The notes under the pieces were generated by a model. It ran no database searches and was not told the origin of the DNA. It saw only the letters and a list, made by a program, of their open reading frames with translations. 64,000 nucleotides of DNA. Origin: Streptomyces sp. PTY087I2. Its GTDB lineage: Bacteria; Actinomycetota; Actinomycetes; Streptomycetales; Streptomycetaceae. Of this stretch, positions 17,122 to 26,054 are shown piece by piece (the first letter of the stretch is position 1; each line of letters starts with the position of its first letter). The stretch covers positions 1 through 64,000 of the forward strand of contig NZ_LZRD01000020.1 in assembly GCF_001687325.1 (NCBI RefSeq), read 5' to 3'. Made by a program: the position numbers and the translations under genes.

Positions 17122-18230
17122 CGGCGGGCGTGCCGGAGCAGGGCGGCCCCGGCCAGCAGGAACGCCCCGGCGGCGGCCCCGGTCCAGGCCGTCGACGCCG
17201 GTCCGGTGCGGGCGAGTTCGGGGAGCGGGCGGCCGAGTCCGTCGCGAGCCGGCAGCCCGGGGCTCTCCTTGCCGCCGTCGCCTCCCTCCCCCTCCCCCTC
17301 CCCTGTGCCCGGCCGGGTCGGCGGACCGGAGCTGGAGTCACCGTCCGGGGCCGGGTCCCGGCCCGTACCGGGGGCGTCCGTACGGAGACCGGGGCCGTCG
17401 TCCGTACGGAGGCGGTCGGGATCGCCGGGCCGTTCGGTGCGGGTGCCGGTGCCGGGGGCGGTGCGCCCCGGGTCGGGGCGCTCGGTGCGCGGGCCGTCCG
17501 GCTCGCGGATGCCGCCCGTGGCACCGTCGACGATCACGAAGGGGTAGTCCTTCGACTCCCCCACCCACTCGCCGTCCTCGCGTCCGCCGCCCTTCGCCCG
17601 GTCCCGGTGGCGCTGGACGACGGCCACGTGCGCGGTGACCGGGCCGGGGGCGGTGTCGGAGGTGAAGGCCATCCGGACGCGTACGGAGACGGTCTCCCCG
17701 GCGGGAACGGTGACCCCGGGGAACGGGTCGCCGAAGACGCCGACCTGCTCGTCGCGGTCGGTGGTCTCCCAGGTGACCCGGTGCTCCTTCTCCGGGTTGC
17801 CGGGCTCGGAGAACTCCAGCTGGATCTGGTCCGACGTCAGCCTGCGGTCGCGGTCGGCGAGCACGAGGACCGGGTGCAGGGCCTGGCAGGACGTGTCGGT
17901 GGTGTTGGTGAGGTCGAGGTACCAGGTGCCGTAGCCGCCACCGGAGGCGTACCGGTCCGGGGCGTCCTTGATCCGGGTCTCGATGGGGAAGTCCTTGGCC
18001 TTCGGGTCCCCGCACACGGGCTGCTCGTCGTCGGCGTTCACGGCTGCGGCGCGTGCGTCCGTAAGGCGTACGTCTGCGGCTGCGGCTAAGGAGGCGGGTG
18101 CGGGGGCGGGTTGCAGGGCGGCGGCCTGCGGACCGCCCAGGAGCGCGGCGGGCACCGTGATCCCGGCGGCCAGCCCGAGGGCGGCCAGCGCACGGGCGTC
18201 ACGCAGCCGCGCGGAGGAGTTGGGGGGCAT
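17100..18230 (-). CDS. Cell-wall anchored surface protein with LAXTG sorting signal
   Basis: 376 residues. A signal peptide (about 10-45) leads into a beta-rich extracellular domain with two cysteines (PVCGDP, TSCQAL). A long proline/glycine/arginine-rich linker follows, then LPELARTG, one hydrophobic segment and RHARRARRRGH. LARTG fits the LAXTG signal of Streptomyces class E sortases, one of which is encoded at 23850-24716. Initiation at ATG 18230 has an AAGG 12 bases upstream; GTG 18242 in the same frame is the alternative. Function of the exposed domain unknown. Confidence 0.8.
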   Translation of the reverse strand: MPPNSSARLRDARALAALGLAAGITVPAALLGGPQAAALQPAPAPASLAAAADVRLTDARAAAVNADDEQPVCGDPKAKDFPIETRIKDAPDRYASGGGYGTWYLDLTNTTDTSCQALHPVLVLADRDRRLTSDQIQLEFSEPGNPEKEHRVTWETTDRDEQVGVFGDPFPGVTVPAGETVSVRVRMAFTSDTAPGPVTAHVAVVQRHRDRAKGGGREDGEWVGESKDYPFVIVDGATGGIREPDGPRTERPDPGRTAPGTGTRTERPGDPDRLRTDDGPGLRTDAPGTGRDPAPDGDSSSGPPTRPGTGEGEGEGGDGGKESPGLPARDGLGRPLPELARTGPASTAWTGAAAGAFLLAGAALLRHARRARRRGH

Positions 18231-18428
18231 GGGGAGGGTCACCCTTCGCTGCTCGCGGACGACCGGGGCCCTGGCGGGGGCCGCCGGTGGTGACCTCCGA
18301 CGTCATCACGCGCGCGCGAACTCAGAGAGTCGACATGCCGACACGATTAATAGGATCACCCGACTGCACCTCCCTGGAACGACAGGGGCGACAGGGCGAC
18401 AGGGGCGACAGCCGACGAGGCTTGGGGC

Positions 18429-18600
18429 GGGAGCCGGCGAGGCCCGGAGCGGGACTCCGCCAGGCCCGGAGCGGCAACCGGCCAGGCCCGGAGTGGCAAC
18501 CGGCCAGGCCCGGAGTGGCAACCGGCCAGACCCGGAGTGGCAACCGGCCAGACCCGGGACGGGAACCGGCCAGGCCGGAGCGGGACCCGACGAGGCCCTA
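18429..18600. repeat. 22-bp tandem repeat (minisatellite), about 7-8 copies
   Basis: Units of GGCAACCGGCCAGGCCCGGA plus GT recur exactly every 22 bp at 18473, 18495, 18517 and 18539. Diverged copies start at 18429, 18451, 18561 and 18582. A shorter GCGACAGGG repeat lies just before (about 18385-18410). The array fills the gap between the LAXTG gene and the ROK gene and ends at the ROK stop codon. No unique spacers are present, so it is not a CRISPR. Confidence 0.9.
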
Positions 18601-19707
18601 CCCCCGCTCCCCCACCCGCCCGAACACCGGCGCGAGCACCAGCTGCGCCGCGCCCTCCGCGACCGGCCGGTCCCCGCCCCCGGCGACCGTGACGGTCACG
18701 CCCGCGCCCGCCCCGCCCCGGGCGGCCCGCTCCTCGATCACGGCCCGGACGCCCCGTACGTACGCGTCCTCGTCGGCCGCCACCGTCCGGCCACCCAGGA
18801 CGACCCGGTCGATGTCGAGCAGGCCGACCAGGTTCGCCGCGCCTGTGCCCAGCACCCGGGCCGCCTCGCCCCGGTCGCCGCGCGCCTCGGCGGCCAGGCA
18901 CAGGGCCTCGATGCAGCCGCGCCCGCCGCAGCCGCACAGCGGGCCGTCCAGCTGGAGGGTCTGGTGCCCGAACTCACCGGCCCCCGTCCGCGCCCCCCGG
19001 TGCACCTCGCCGCCGAGGACCAGGCCGGCTCCCAGCCCCGTACCGAGGTGGAGGTAGGCGAAGTCGCCCGGCGGTTCACTCAGCGAAAGGGTCAGGGCGG
19101 CGGCGTTGGTGTCCTTGTCCAGGACCACCGGCAGCCCGGTCCGCTCGGCGAGGGCTGCACGCAGCGGGTACCCGTCCCACTGCGGGAATCCGGTGACCCG
19201 GTGCAGGACGCCGTCCCGGTGGTCGAGCGGTCCGGGCACCGCGACGCCCACCCCGAGCACCGGCTTGTGCGGTTCGGCCGCGCTCAGGTCCCGTACGGCG
19301 TCGGCGGCGTCCGCGAGGACCCGCTCCGCCGGAGCACCGAGGTCGAGCGGGGCGGTGGTGACCGCGACCGGCCGGCCGGCGAGATCGACGAGGACGGCGG
19401 TGAGCCCGTCGCGGTCCAGGTGCAGGCCGACGGCGAACTGGGCGTCGGGGACGAGGCGCAGCACCGTACGCGGTTTGCCGCCGGTGGAGGGGCGCAGGCC
19501 CGCGCCGACGGCGAGCCCGTCCTCGCGCAGCCGGGCGGTGATCTTGCTGACGGCCTGCGGGGTGAGGCCGGTGCCCTCGGCGAGCTCCAGCCGGCTGATG
19601 CCCTCCGCACCGGCCGCGCGCAGCAGGTCCAGCACCAGCGCGGCGTTGTGGTGGCGCAGGGCCGGCAGGTTGACCCCGGCCTGGGTCCTCGTGCGGCTCC
19701 CGTTCAC
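18598..19707 (-). CDS. ROK family transcriptional regulator
   Basis: 369 residues. N-terminal winged helix (about 15-75, LELAEGTGLTPQAVSKIT) followed by an ROK sugar-kinase-like domain: DKDTNAAA, HLGTGLGAGLVLGG, GEFGHQTL and the zinc motif CGCGGRGCIEALC. It reads divergently from a Gfo/Idh/MocA dehydrogenase with a palindrome in between, so it probably controls that operon and itself in response to a sugar or sugar-like ligand. The ligand is not predictable from sequence. Confidence 0.9.
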   Translation of the reverse strand: MNGSRTRTQAGVNLPALRHHNAALVLDLLRAAGAEGISRLELAEGTGLTPQAVSKITARLREDGLAVGAGLRPSTGGKPRTVLRLVPDAQFAVGLHLDRDGLTAVLVDLAGRPVAVTTAPLDLGAPAERVLADAADAVRDLSAAEPHKPVLGVGVAVPGPLDHRDGVLHRVTGFPQWDGYPLRAALAERTGLPVVLDKDTNAAALTLSLSEPPGDFAYLHLGTGLGAGLVLGGEVHRGARTGAGEFGHQTLQLDGPLCGCGGRGCIEALCLAAEARGDRGEAARVLGTGAANLVGLLDIDRVVLGGRTVAADEDAYVRGVRAVIEERAARGGAGAGVTVTVAGGGDRPVAEGAAQLVLAPVFGRVGERG

Positions 19708-19754
19708 GGCTCACTCCTCTTCACCGTCCCATTGTGCCGGTCGCTTGCACTTTG

Positions 19755-19767
19755 GCAACAGCGTTGC
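19755..19767. promoter_or_regulatory. Candidate ROK operator in the divergent promoter
   Basis: GCAAC-AGC-GTTGC, perfect five-base arms within TTTGGCAACAGCGTTGCTT, midway between the ROK start (19707) and the dehydrogenase start (19781). Position and form fit an operator for the divergent regulator. Confidence 0.55.
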
Positions 19768-19780
19768 TTAAGTGGATCGC

Positions 19781-20926
19781 ATGACCCCCAACGCCCCCGC
19801 CGCCTCCAACGTCACCGGCGCCATCGACGCCCCGCTCCGCGTCGCCCTCGTCGGTTACGGACTGGCCGGCTCCGTCTTCCACGCCCCGCTGGTCTCCGCG
19901 ACCGAAGGCCTGGTCCTCGACACGGTCGTCACGGCGAACGAGGAGCGCCGGGCGGAGGCCCGCGCCGCGTATCCGGACCTCCGGTTCGCCGCCTCGCCGG
20001 ACGAGCTGTGGGAGCGCGCGGACGAGCTGGACCTGGTCGTGATCGCCTCCCCGAACAGGACGCATGTCCCGCTGGCTACGGCCGCGCTCAAGGCCGGTCT
20101 CCCCGTCGTCGTGGACAAGCCGATCGCCGGGACCGCCGCCGAGGCGCGCGAGCTGGCGGCCCTCGCCGAGGAGCGCGGGCTGCTGCTCTCGGTCTTCCAG
20201 AACCGCCGCTGGGACAACGACTTCCGCACCCTGGCCGCGCTGATCGCCGACGGCGAGCTGGGTGAGGTGCAGCGCTTCGAGTCCCGGTTCGAGCGCTGGC
20301 GGCCGCAGCTGAAGGGCGGCTGGCGCGAGTCGGGCGACCCGGACGAGATCGGCGGTCTGCTGTACGACCTGGGCAGCCATGTCGTCGACCAGGCGCTGGT
20401 GCTGTTCGGCCCGGCCGTCCAGGTGTACGCGGAGTCCGACGTACGGCGTCCGGGTGCGGCGGCGGACGACGACACGTTCATCGCGATCACGCACGCGAAC
20501 GGGGTCCGCTCGCATCTGTACGTCAGCGCCACCACGGCCCAGCTCGGCCCGCGCTTCCGGGTGCTCGGCTCGGCGGCGGGCTATGTGAAGTACGGCCTGG
20601 ACCCGCAGGAGGCGGCCCTGCGCGAGGGGCTGCGCCCGGCGGCCGGCCGGCCGTGGGGCGAGGAGGTGGAGGAGCTGTGGGGCCGCATCGGCTCCGGCGA
20701 GTCCCCGCTGACCGGCGGCGGCACCCCGGTCCGTACGCTGCCCGGCGACTACCCCGCGTACTACGCCGCCGTCGCCGCCGCGATCCGCGGCACCGGCGCC
20801 AACCCGGTCACCGCGCTCCAGGCGGCCGCGGCCCTGGACGTCCTGGAAGCGGCCCGCCGCTCGGCGCGCGAAGGCGTCTCGGTCACCCTTCTCCCCCACC
20901 CCGACGAAGAGGAGCGGCGCGCATGA
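19781..20926 (+). CDS. Gfo/Idh/MocA family NAD(P)-dependent oxidoreductase
   Basis: 381 residues. The Rossmann motif is VGYGLAGSVFH near residue 23, then VIASPNRTH and the conserved VVDKPIAGT motif with the catalytic-type lysine. The C-terminal alpha/beta domain contains GGLLYDLGSHVVDQAL, with the histidine of the family. ATG 19781 is preferred over the GTG at 19772. It overlaps the next gene by ATGA. Likely oxidises a sugar, polyol or inositol-type substrate under ROK control; exact substrate unknown. Confidence 0.9.
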   Translation: MTPNAPAASNVTGAIDAPLRVALVGYGLAGSVFHAPLVSATEGLVLDTVVTANEERRAEARAAYPDLRFAASPDELWERADELDLVVIASPNRTHVPLATAALKAGLPVVVDKPIAGTAAEARELAALAEERGLLLSVFQNRRWDNDFRTLAALIADGELGEVQRFESRFERWRPQLKGGWRESGDPDEIGGLLYDLGSHVVDQALVLFGPAVQVYAESDVRRPGAAADDDTFIAITHANGVRSHLYVSATTAQLGPRFRVLGSAAGYVKYGLDPQEAALREGLRPAAGRPWGEEVEELWGRIGSGESPLTGGGTPVRTLPGDYPAYYAAVAAAIRGTGANPVTALQAAAALDVLEAARRSAREGVSVTLLPHPDEEERRA

Positions 20927-21402
20927 CGACCACCTCCCCCACCATCTCCGAGCTGATCGCCCAGGAGCGCCGGCTCACCCTCCCGCGCTTCTCCCACGAC
21001 GACGCGTTCGCGCTGGGCAGCCTGCTGGTCGAGCTGGCCCGGGAGCGGCACGCGCCGGTCGCGATCGACATCCGGCGCGGGGCGCAGCAGCTGTTCCACG
21101 CGGCGCTGCCGGGTTCGAGCGCGGACAACGACGCGTGGATCGACCGCAAGCGGAAGGTGGTCGAGCGGTACGGCGAGAGCTCGTACCTGGTGGGCACCCG
21201 CTTCCGCGCGAAGGGCACGACGTTCGAGGAGTCGTCCCGCCTGGACCCGGACACGTACGCCGCGCACGGCGGTTCGTTCCCGATCGCGGTGGCGGGCGCG
21301 GGCGTGATCGGCACGGTCACGGTGTCCGGGCTGCCGCAGGCGGAGGACCACGCGATGGTGGTCGAGGCGCTGGAACAGTTCGCGGCGACGCCGGGGGCTT
21401 GA
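20923..21402 (+). CDS. Heme-degrading-domain protein (UPF0303/HbpS-like)
   Basis: 159 residues of the GlcG/HbpS fold: DDAFALGSLLVELARER, VAIDIRRGAQQLFHAALPG, DNDAWIDRKRKVVERYGESSY and a glycine-rich VAGAGVIGTVTVSGLPQ segment. Cytoplasmic, no signal peptide. It is translationally coupled to the dehydrogenase. In other bacteria proteins of this family are encoded beside sugar or polyol catabolic enzymes, so the heme-binding name may not describe its job here. Confidence 0.85.
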   Translation: MTTTSPTISELIAQERRLTLPRFSHDDAFALGSLLVELARERHAPVAIDIRRGAQQLFHAALPGSSADNDAWIDRKRKVVERYGESSYLVGTRFRAKGTTFEESSRLDPDTYAAHGGSFPIAVAGAGVIGTVTVSGLPQAEDHAMVVEALEQFAATPGA

Positions 21403-21504
21403 GGATTGCAGGCGGGGGGCGCCGTCACATACGTACGCAGAGCACCGCCTCGTACGTACGCAGGGCGACGGCCGTACGCAGGCCGACGGCACCCCCTCCC
21501 CCGG

Positions 21505-22365
21505 CTACGCGCCCTTCAGCTCCTGCCGCTGCCGGCCGAGCCCTTCCACCTCCAGCTCCACCACATCGCCCGCCTTCAGGTACGGCTTGGGCTCGGGCTG
21601 CCCCATGGCGACCCCGGCGGGCGTACCGGTGTTGATGATGTCGCCGGGGTAGAGGGTCATGAAGTGGCTGAGGTAGCGGACGACCTCGCCGACCGGGAAG
21701 ATCTGCTCGGCCGTGGTGCCGTTCTGCTTCAGCTCGCCGTTGACCCAGAGGCGCAGCGGCAGGGCCTGCGGGTCGGGGACCTCGTCGGCGGTGACCAGCC
21801 AGGGCCCCAGCGGGTTGAACGTCTCGCAGTTCTTGCCCTTGTCCCAGGTGCCGCCGCGCTCGATCTGGAACTCGCGCTCGGAGACGTCGTGGGCGGTGGC
21901 GTACCCGGCGATGTGTGCGAGGCCCTCCTCCGCCGACTCCAGATAGCGGGCGGTGCGCCCGATGACGACGGCGAGCTCGACCTCCCAGTCGGTCTTGCGG
22001 CTGCCGCGCGGTACGAGGACGGTGTCGTCGGGCCCGACGACGGTGTCGGGGGCTTTGAAGAAGAGGATCGGCTCGGCCGGGATCTGCGCGCCCGTCTCGG
22101 CGGCGTGGTCGTGGTAGTTCAGCCCGATGCACACGATCTTGCCGATGCGCCCCAGCGGCGGACCGATCCGCAGCCCCGTCGCATCCAGGGCGGGCAGCAC
22201 AGCGGGGGTCTCGGCGGCCGCCCGTACGCGGGCGAGCGCGGAGGCGTCGGCGAGCAGTTCGCCGTCGATGTCGGGGACGATTCCCGACAGATCACGCAGA
22301 GTCCCGTCGCGGTCGAGAAGTGCGGGGCGCTCGGCGCCCGCCGTACCGACTCGAAGCAGCTTCAA
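21505..22365 (-). CDS. Fumarylacetoacetate hydrolase family protein
   Basis: 286 residues. The N-terminal small domain precedes the FAH core: GKIVCIGLNYHDHAAE, FFKAPDTVVGPDD, the metal ligands in DWEVELAVVIG, then GTWDKGKNCETFNPLGPW and the C-terminal PGDIINTGTPAGVAMG. A TTG start at 22365 is supported by GAGGAG eight bases upstream. The family includes acylpyruvases, oxaloacetate decarboxylases and dioxo-acid hydrolases, and sequence alone does not separate them. Confidence 0.87.
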   Translation of the reverse strand: MKLLRVGTAGAERPALLDRDGTLRDLSGIVPDIDGELLADASALARVRAAAETPAVLPALDATGLRIGPPLGRIGKIVCIGLNYHDHAAETGAQIPAEPILFFKAPDTVVGPDDTVLVPRGSRKTDWEVELAVVIGRTARYLESAEEGLAHIAGYATAHDVSEREFQIERGGTWDKGKNCETFNPLGPWLVTADEVPDPQALPLRLWVNGELKQNGTTAEQIFPVGEVVRYLSHFMTLYPGDIINTGTPAGVAMGQPEPKPYLKAGDVVELEVEGLGRQRQELKGA

Positions 22366-22503
22366 CGGTCCAACTCCTCTTGATCGAGGTGGAGAGCCCG
22401 CCGGCGGGGTGCGGCCGCCGAGGGGCTTGGCTGATCGTCCAAGAGATCGGATCACTCCGCAAGACCTCGTTCACACACTGGACCGGCGCATCGGCCGCGC
22501 CGA

Positions 22504-23274
22504 TTACGCCGCGGTGGCCATGGCGCCACCGGCGACGGGCATGTCGCGGTAGAGCCACGCCCGCTCGACGGCGGTCCAGGTGGTCGTGGTGACGACGTAC
22601 AGGGCGGCGGCCAGCGGGACGACGGCCACGGTGATCAGGGTGAAGAAGGACAGCAGCGGCATGAGCCTGGTCATCGCGCCCATACCGGGCACGGGCTGTC
22701 CGTCCGGGCCGGCGGCGGGTGTCATCGGGTTGGCGGCCATCTGCCGCTTGGTGCGTCCGTAATTGAACGTGGCGACGGCGGCGACGATCACGAAGAGCCC
22801 CAGGTAGACCAGCCCCTGCCCGCCGAACATCCCGCCGTGCGCGAGCGCGTCGTGCCAGCGCCCGCCGAGCGGTGCGCCGAGCAGATCGTGGCTGAGCAGC
22901 GCGTTGGGCTCGCCGCCGATCGAGCTGCTGGAGAACAGGTGGTAGAGCAGGAAGAACGCGGGCATCTGGAGCAGGCTCGGCAGGCAGCCGGAGAGCGGCG
23001 ACACCTTCTCGGCGGCGTGCAGCTCCATGATCGCCTTCTGCATCCGCTCAGGATTCTTGCCGTGCTTCTTCCTGATCTCGGCGATCTGCGGCTGGAGCCG
23101 GCTGCGGGCCTTCTGCCCGCGTGCGGCGGCCCGGGAGAGCGGGTGGACGGCGAGCCGGACGAGCGCGGTGAACAGGATGATCGCGGCGGCGGTGGACGCG
23201 GTCTGGAAGAGCGGCTGGAGCAGGTCGGCGAGGGAGCCGACCAGGCTCGCGAAAGCGGACATGAAGGCGGACAT
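22504..23274 (-). CDS. Secondary YidC/Oxa1 family membrane insertase
   Basis: 256 residues, five or so membrane segments. The hydrophilic-groove arginine lies in FTALVRLAVHPLSR, and the coiled region (RLQPQIAEIRKKHGKNPERMQKAIMEL) and LLQMPAFFLLY are typical. It is short and not near rpmH/rnpA, so it is a paralogue rather than the housekeeping copy. The start at 23274 has GGAGGG seven bases upstream. Confidence 0.87.
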   Translation of the reverse strand: MSAFMSAFASLVGSLADLLQPLFQTASTAAAIILFTALVRLAVHPLSRAAARGQKARSRLQPQIAEIRKKHGKNPERMQKAIMELHAAEKVSPLSGCLPSLLQMPAFFLLYHLFSSSSIGGEPNALLSHDLLGAPLGGRWHDALAHGGMFGGQGLVYLGLFVIVAAVATFNYGRTKRQMAANPMTPAAGPDGQPVPGMGAMTRLMPLLSFFTLITVAVVPLAAALYVVTTTTWTAVERAWLYRDMPVAGGAMATAA

Positions 23275-23403
23275 GGGTGAGCCCTCCGGGGGTCTCGTCG
23301 TGCCGGGAGGTACGGGGTGGTTGCTCGGCGGCAGGACGACCGGCGCGGGGACCCACCGCGCGTACGACACGTACGAAAGGTGGTGCGGAGAGGCGGAGGT
23401 GCG

Positions 23404-23745
23404 CTACGCGGCGGCCGTCAGGAGGGCATGCCCGGGCGCGCGGGGCCTGGTGCGGCCGCGGGCGTCGGGGTCGCGTTGCGGAAGGAACGCGGTGCGCCGC
23501 TCGCGGTCTCTGATGGCCGTACGGACCCGGGTGCGGGGCACCGGGGGCGCGCTGCGGGCGCTGATGACGGCGCAGGCGAGGAGGGCGGAACCGGCCGCGG
23601 CGGTGGCGGCGAGCGCGACGGCGGCGGAAAGGCTGCCGCCTTCGGCGAGGAGGATCTCGGTGAGGAAGAGGAGAAGGAGTCCGGCGGGCCGGAGCAGCCG
23701 GGCGAAGGCGCGGCGCAGGGGGTTGGTGTCCCGCACGCTGTACAC
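23404..23745 (-). CDS. Small membrane protein of the DUF6412 type
   Basis: 113 residues from GTG 23745 (a GAGG lies eight bases upstream; a longer frame from 23814 is AT-rich and more likely promoter). Two hydrophobic segments (LLRPAGLLLLFLTEILLAE, LSAAVALAATAAAGSALLACAVI) are followed by a basic tail. It lies directly upstream of the YidC paralogue on the same strand, an arrangement I associate with Streptomyces DUF6412. Function unknown. Confidence 0.65.
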   Translation of the reverse strand: MYSVRDTNPLRRAFARLLRPAGLLLLFLTEILLAEGGSLSAAVALAATAAAGSALLACAVISARSAPPVPRTRVRTAIRDRERRTAFLPQRDPDARGRTRPRAPGHALLTAAA

Positions 23746-23849
23746 CTCCGCTTCCTCGTAAACGTTCTGCGATGTGCCACCGATAGGAGTGAACGGCACT
23801 CTTTCGTTATACACGATGCGCCGGAGCGGCCTTCAGGTTCCCAGGACCG

Positions 23850-24716
23850 TCAGCGGGGTCGCATGGCGGTGAGCTTCCCCCAGACGACGAGGCGGTAGCG
23901 GGAGCTGAACTCGGGGGTGCAGGTGGTGAGGGTGAGGTAGTAGCCGGGCTCGCCGTAGCCGACGGAGGTGGTGATGTTGCTGCGCGGCACGGGCGCGATG
24001 ACGCCGCTGTCGGAGGGTGCGGTGCGGGCGAGGCGTTTGCCGACGGTGTACGTGTAGACGGCGTCCCGGGTCTCGACGGTGATCCGGTCACCGCCGCGCA
24101 ACCGGTCGATGCGCCGGAAGGGTTCGCCGTGGGTGTTGCGGTGCCCGGCGAGCGCGAAGTTCCCGGCCTGCCCGGCCTGTGCGGTACGGGTGTAGTGCCC
24201 GACGTACCCCCGGTCGAGCACCCCGCCCTTGCTGGTGCCCTCGGCGACGGGGACGGTGAGCCCGATCCGGGGGATGCGGAGGACGGCGTACGCCTGGTCC
24301 CAGCGCGGGGCGGCGGTACGGGGCCGGGCGGCCGGGTCGGCCTCGGCCCCACGACCGGAGGCCGAAGGACGAGGCCCCGCGTCGAGCGCGCCCTCACGAC
24401 CACCCGGGGCGGGGACGGGGGCGGGCTCGGCGGGAGGCTCGTCCCACTCCCGCTGAAGGCTCTGGACGGCACGGCCGGCGTCGGCGCGGGCCTCGCGGTT
24501 GGTCCACCAGAGCTGATGGACGACGAAGAGAAGCAGGACGAGACCAAGGGTGACGACGACTTCGGCGGACACCCAGAGCCCACGGGCAAGAAGATAGGAA
24601 CCACCACGGCCGGGGCCACGCACCCCGGCCAACACCCCACGTCCCCGGCCACGCACACCGGCCAACACCCCCCACCCTCGCCCGGCTCCCCGCCTCCGCA
24701 TCGACGTCACCGTCAT
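23850..24716 (-). CDS. Class E sortase
   Basis: 288 residues. A basic glycine-rich N-terminus and one membrane segment (about 45-65) precede a proline-rich linker and the sortase domain. The catalytic triad is visible as ALAGHRNTH, LTTCTPEF and the arginine in SSRYRLVVWG. Streptomyces SrtE enzymes attach LAXTG proteins such as the long chaplins to peptidoglycan. The LARTG protein at 17100-18230 is a possible local substrate. ATG 24716 is preceded by GGGAGGGG. Confidence 0.9.
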   Translation of the reverse strand: MTVTSMRRRGAGRGWGVLAGVRGRGRGVLAGVRGPGRGGSYLLARGLWVSAEVVVTLGLVLLLFVVHQLWWTNREARADAGRAVQSLQREWDEPPAEPAPVPAPGGREGALDAGPRPSASGRGAEADPAARPRTAAPRWDQAYAVLRIPRIGLTVPVAEGTSKGGVLDRGYVGHYTRTAQAGQAGNFALAGHRNTHGEPFRRIDRLRGGDRITVETRDAVYTYTVGKRLARTAPSDSGVIAPVPRSNITTSVGYGEPGYYLTLTTCTPEFSSRYRLVVWGKLTAMRPR

Positions 24717-24898
24717 CGCCCCTCCCGCACCGCACCACACCGCAAGCCTCGGGGCGCACGACCGCACACCGTTGAAGACTCGGGTGAAAACTCGGGGCGC
24801 ACGGTAGGGGCAAACCTCACAACTCTCCAGACTTCTCCCGCTTCTCCTCCTCCGCCCTCTTCTCCCCGCCGTCACCGTCCGGCAGTACCGTGTGATCC

Positions 24899-25903
24899 AT
24901 GCGCCCCGACACGCCTGCCGACCACACGACCGAAGCCGAGCGTCTGCTCCGCACCGCGGCGCAGTACCCCGAGGACCACGAACCGCTGATCCTCCAGGCC
25001 GCGGCCCACCTGGAACTCGCGGGCGACCGCGCCCGCGCGAGCACGCTCTACGACGACCTGCTCGCCGCCCCCGAGGCGACCGTCGACAACCCGCACCTGA
25101 TCAAGGCCCTGAAAGCGGCCAATCTCTGGGAGTACGGTCACGAGGCCGAGGCCCGGGCGATCATCGACGGCATCCGAACCGCCGGCCCGCTGAACGCCGC
25201 GCCGTGGCAGGTGGCCGCGGAGACCCTGGAGGCGCACGACGAGCTGGAGTCGGCGCACGACTTCTTCTCGACCGCGCTGACTCTGCTGCTGGCCCCGGGC
25301 GAGGAGGTCCCGTACGCCACGCAGTCCCTGCTGACCGGCCGCCACCGGGTGCGCAGGCTGATGGGCCTGGGGCACGACGCCTGGGACGAGCTGGCGGGCG
25401 AGCTGCACACGGCCCCGGTGCCGCTGGACGAACTGCACGACCCGAAGCGCCTGTGGTCGCTGGGCTCATCGGACCCGGTGGAGCTGAAGGCCGAGATCGC
25501 CCGGCTGCGCGCGGAGCTGGGCACGTACCGCACGGCGCTGTCCCGCCCGTTCCCGGTGGCGGTACTGCACTGGCCGGAACAGGAGCTCCGCGAACTGCTC
25601 ACGACGTACCCGGAGTTGACCGAGGAGTACGTGGACCACACGACCCACCTGGCCCGCCTGGAGGCGTCCCTGCGCGACCTCCAGGCGACGGGCACCCCGA
25701 ACCTGGGCATCGTCACGGGCACGGTCCCCTCGTACGAGGCATTCGCCGCCTCGGAGGCCGCCTCCCCGTCCGACCCGGGCCTGCTCCCCCAATACGCCAC
25801 AACCCTCGCCGCCCGAGGCCGCGCAACCCCATGGCCCCCGTCCCGCACGGCCGCCTGCTGGTGCGGGTCGGGGGAGGCTTATGGGGGGTGCCACGGGGGC
25901 TGA
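24899..25903 (+). CDS. TPR-like protein with C-terminal SEC-C motif
   Basis: 334 residues, cytoplasmic. The first 150 residues are helical repeats (ADHTTEAERLLRTAAQYP, QAAAHLELAGDRARASTLY). The C-terminus ends in CWCGSGEAYGGCHGG, the SEC-C zinc motif seen in SecA and in many stand-alone proteins. A role in protein handling is possible but unproven. Divergent from the class E sortase. Confidence 0.85.
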   Translation: MRPDTPADHTTEAERLLRTAAQYPEDHEPLILQAAAHLELAGDRARASTLYDDLLAAPEATVDNPHLIKALKAANLWEYGHEAEARAIIDGIRTAGPLNAAPWQVAAETLEAHDELESAHDFFSTALTLLLAPGEEVPYATQSLLTGRHRVRRLMGLGHDAWDELAGELHTAPVPLDELHDPKRLWSLGSSDPVELKAEIARLRAELGTYRTALSRPFPVAVLHWPEQELRELLTTYPELTEEYVDHTTHLARLEASLRDLQATGTPNLGIVTGTVPSYEAFAASEAASPSDPGLLPQYATTLAARGRATPWPPSRTAACWCGSGEAYGGCHGG

Positions 25904-25923
25904 GGCCTCTGCGTCACATCCCT

Positions 25924-25972
25924 GGCAGGGGCTGCCGCCCACGACTTCTCGGGCGGCAGCCCCTGCTGCTTT
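25924..25972 (+). terminator. Rho-independent terminator after the SEC-C gene
   Basis: Perfect 16-bp stem (GCAGGGGCTGCCGCCC / complement) at 25925-25940 and 25951-25966, with a ten-base loop and a short CTGCTTTC tail, 20 bases after the stop codon. Confidence 0.85.
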
Positions 25973-26054
25973 CGCCAGCCATCGGGCCCGGCTGTCAGAC
26001 CTCCTTGATACAACTGCATATGCAGAACGCAGCCAAATGAGGGGGACTCGGGGC

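Noticed and set aside
18429..18600. CRISPR array
   Set aside because: The repeats are contiguous with no unique spacers, and no cas genes occur in the window. It is a tandem repeat.
21403..21504. Repeated GTACGTACGCAG units as an operator cluster
   Set aside because: Short, GC-rich and located between convergent 3' ends, where operators are not expected. No clear hairpin either.
22504..23274. Housekeeping yidC near the replication origin
   Set aside because: No rpmH, rnpA, jag or gidB nearby and the protein is short. It is a secondary paralogue.
23746..23814. Longer N-terminus for the DUF6412-like protein
   Set aside because: The extra 23 codons are AT-rich and look like promoter sequence; the GTG at 23745 has the better ribosome site.
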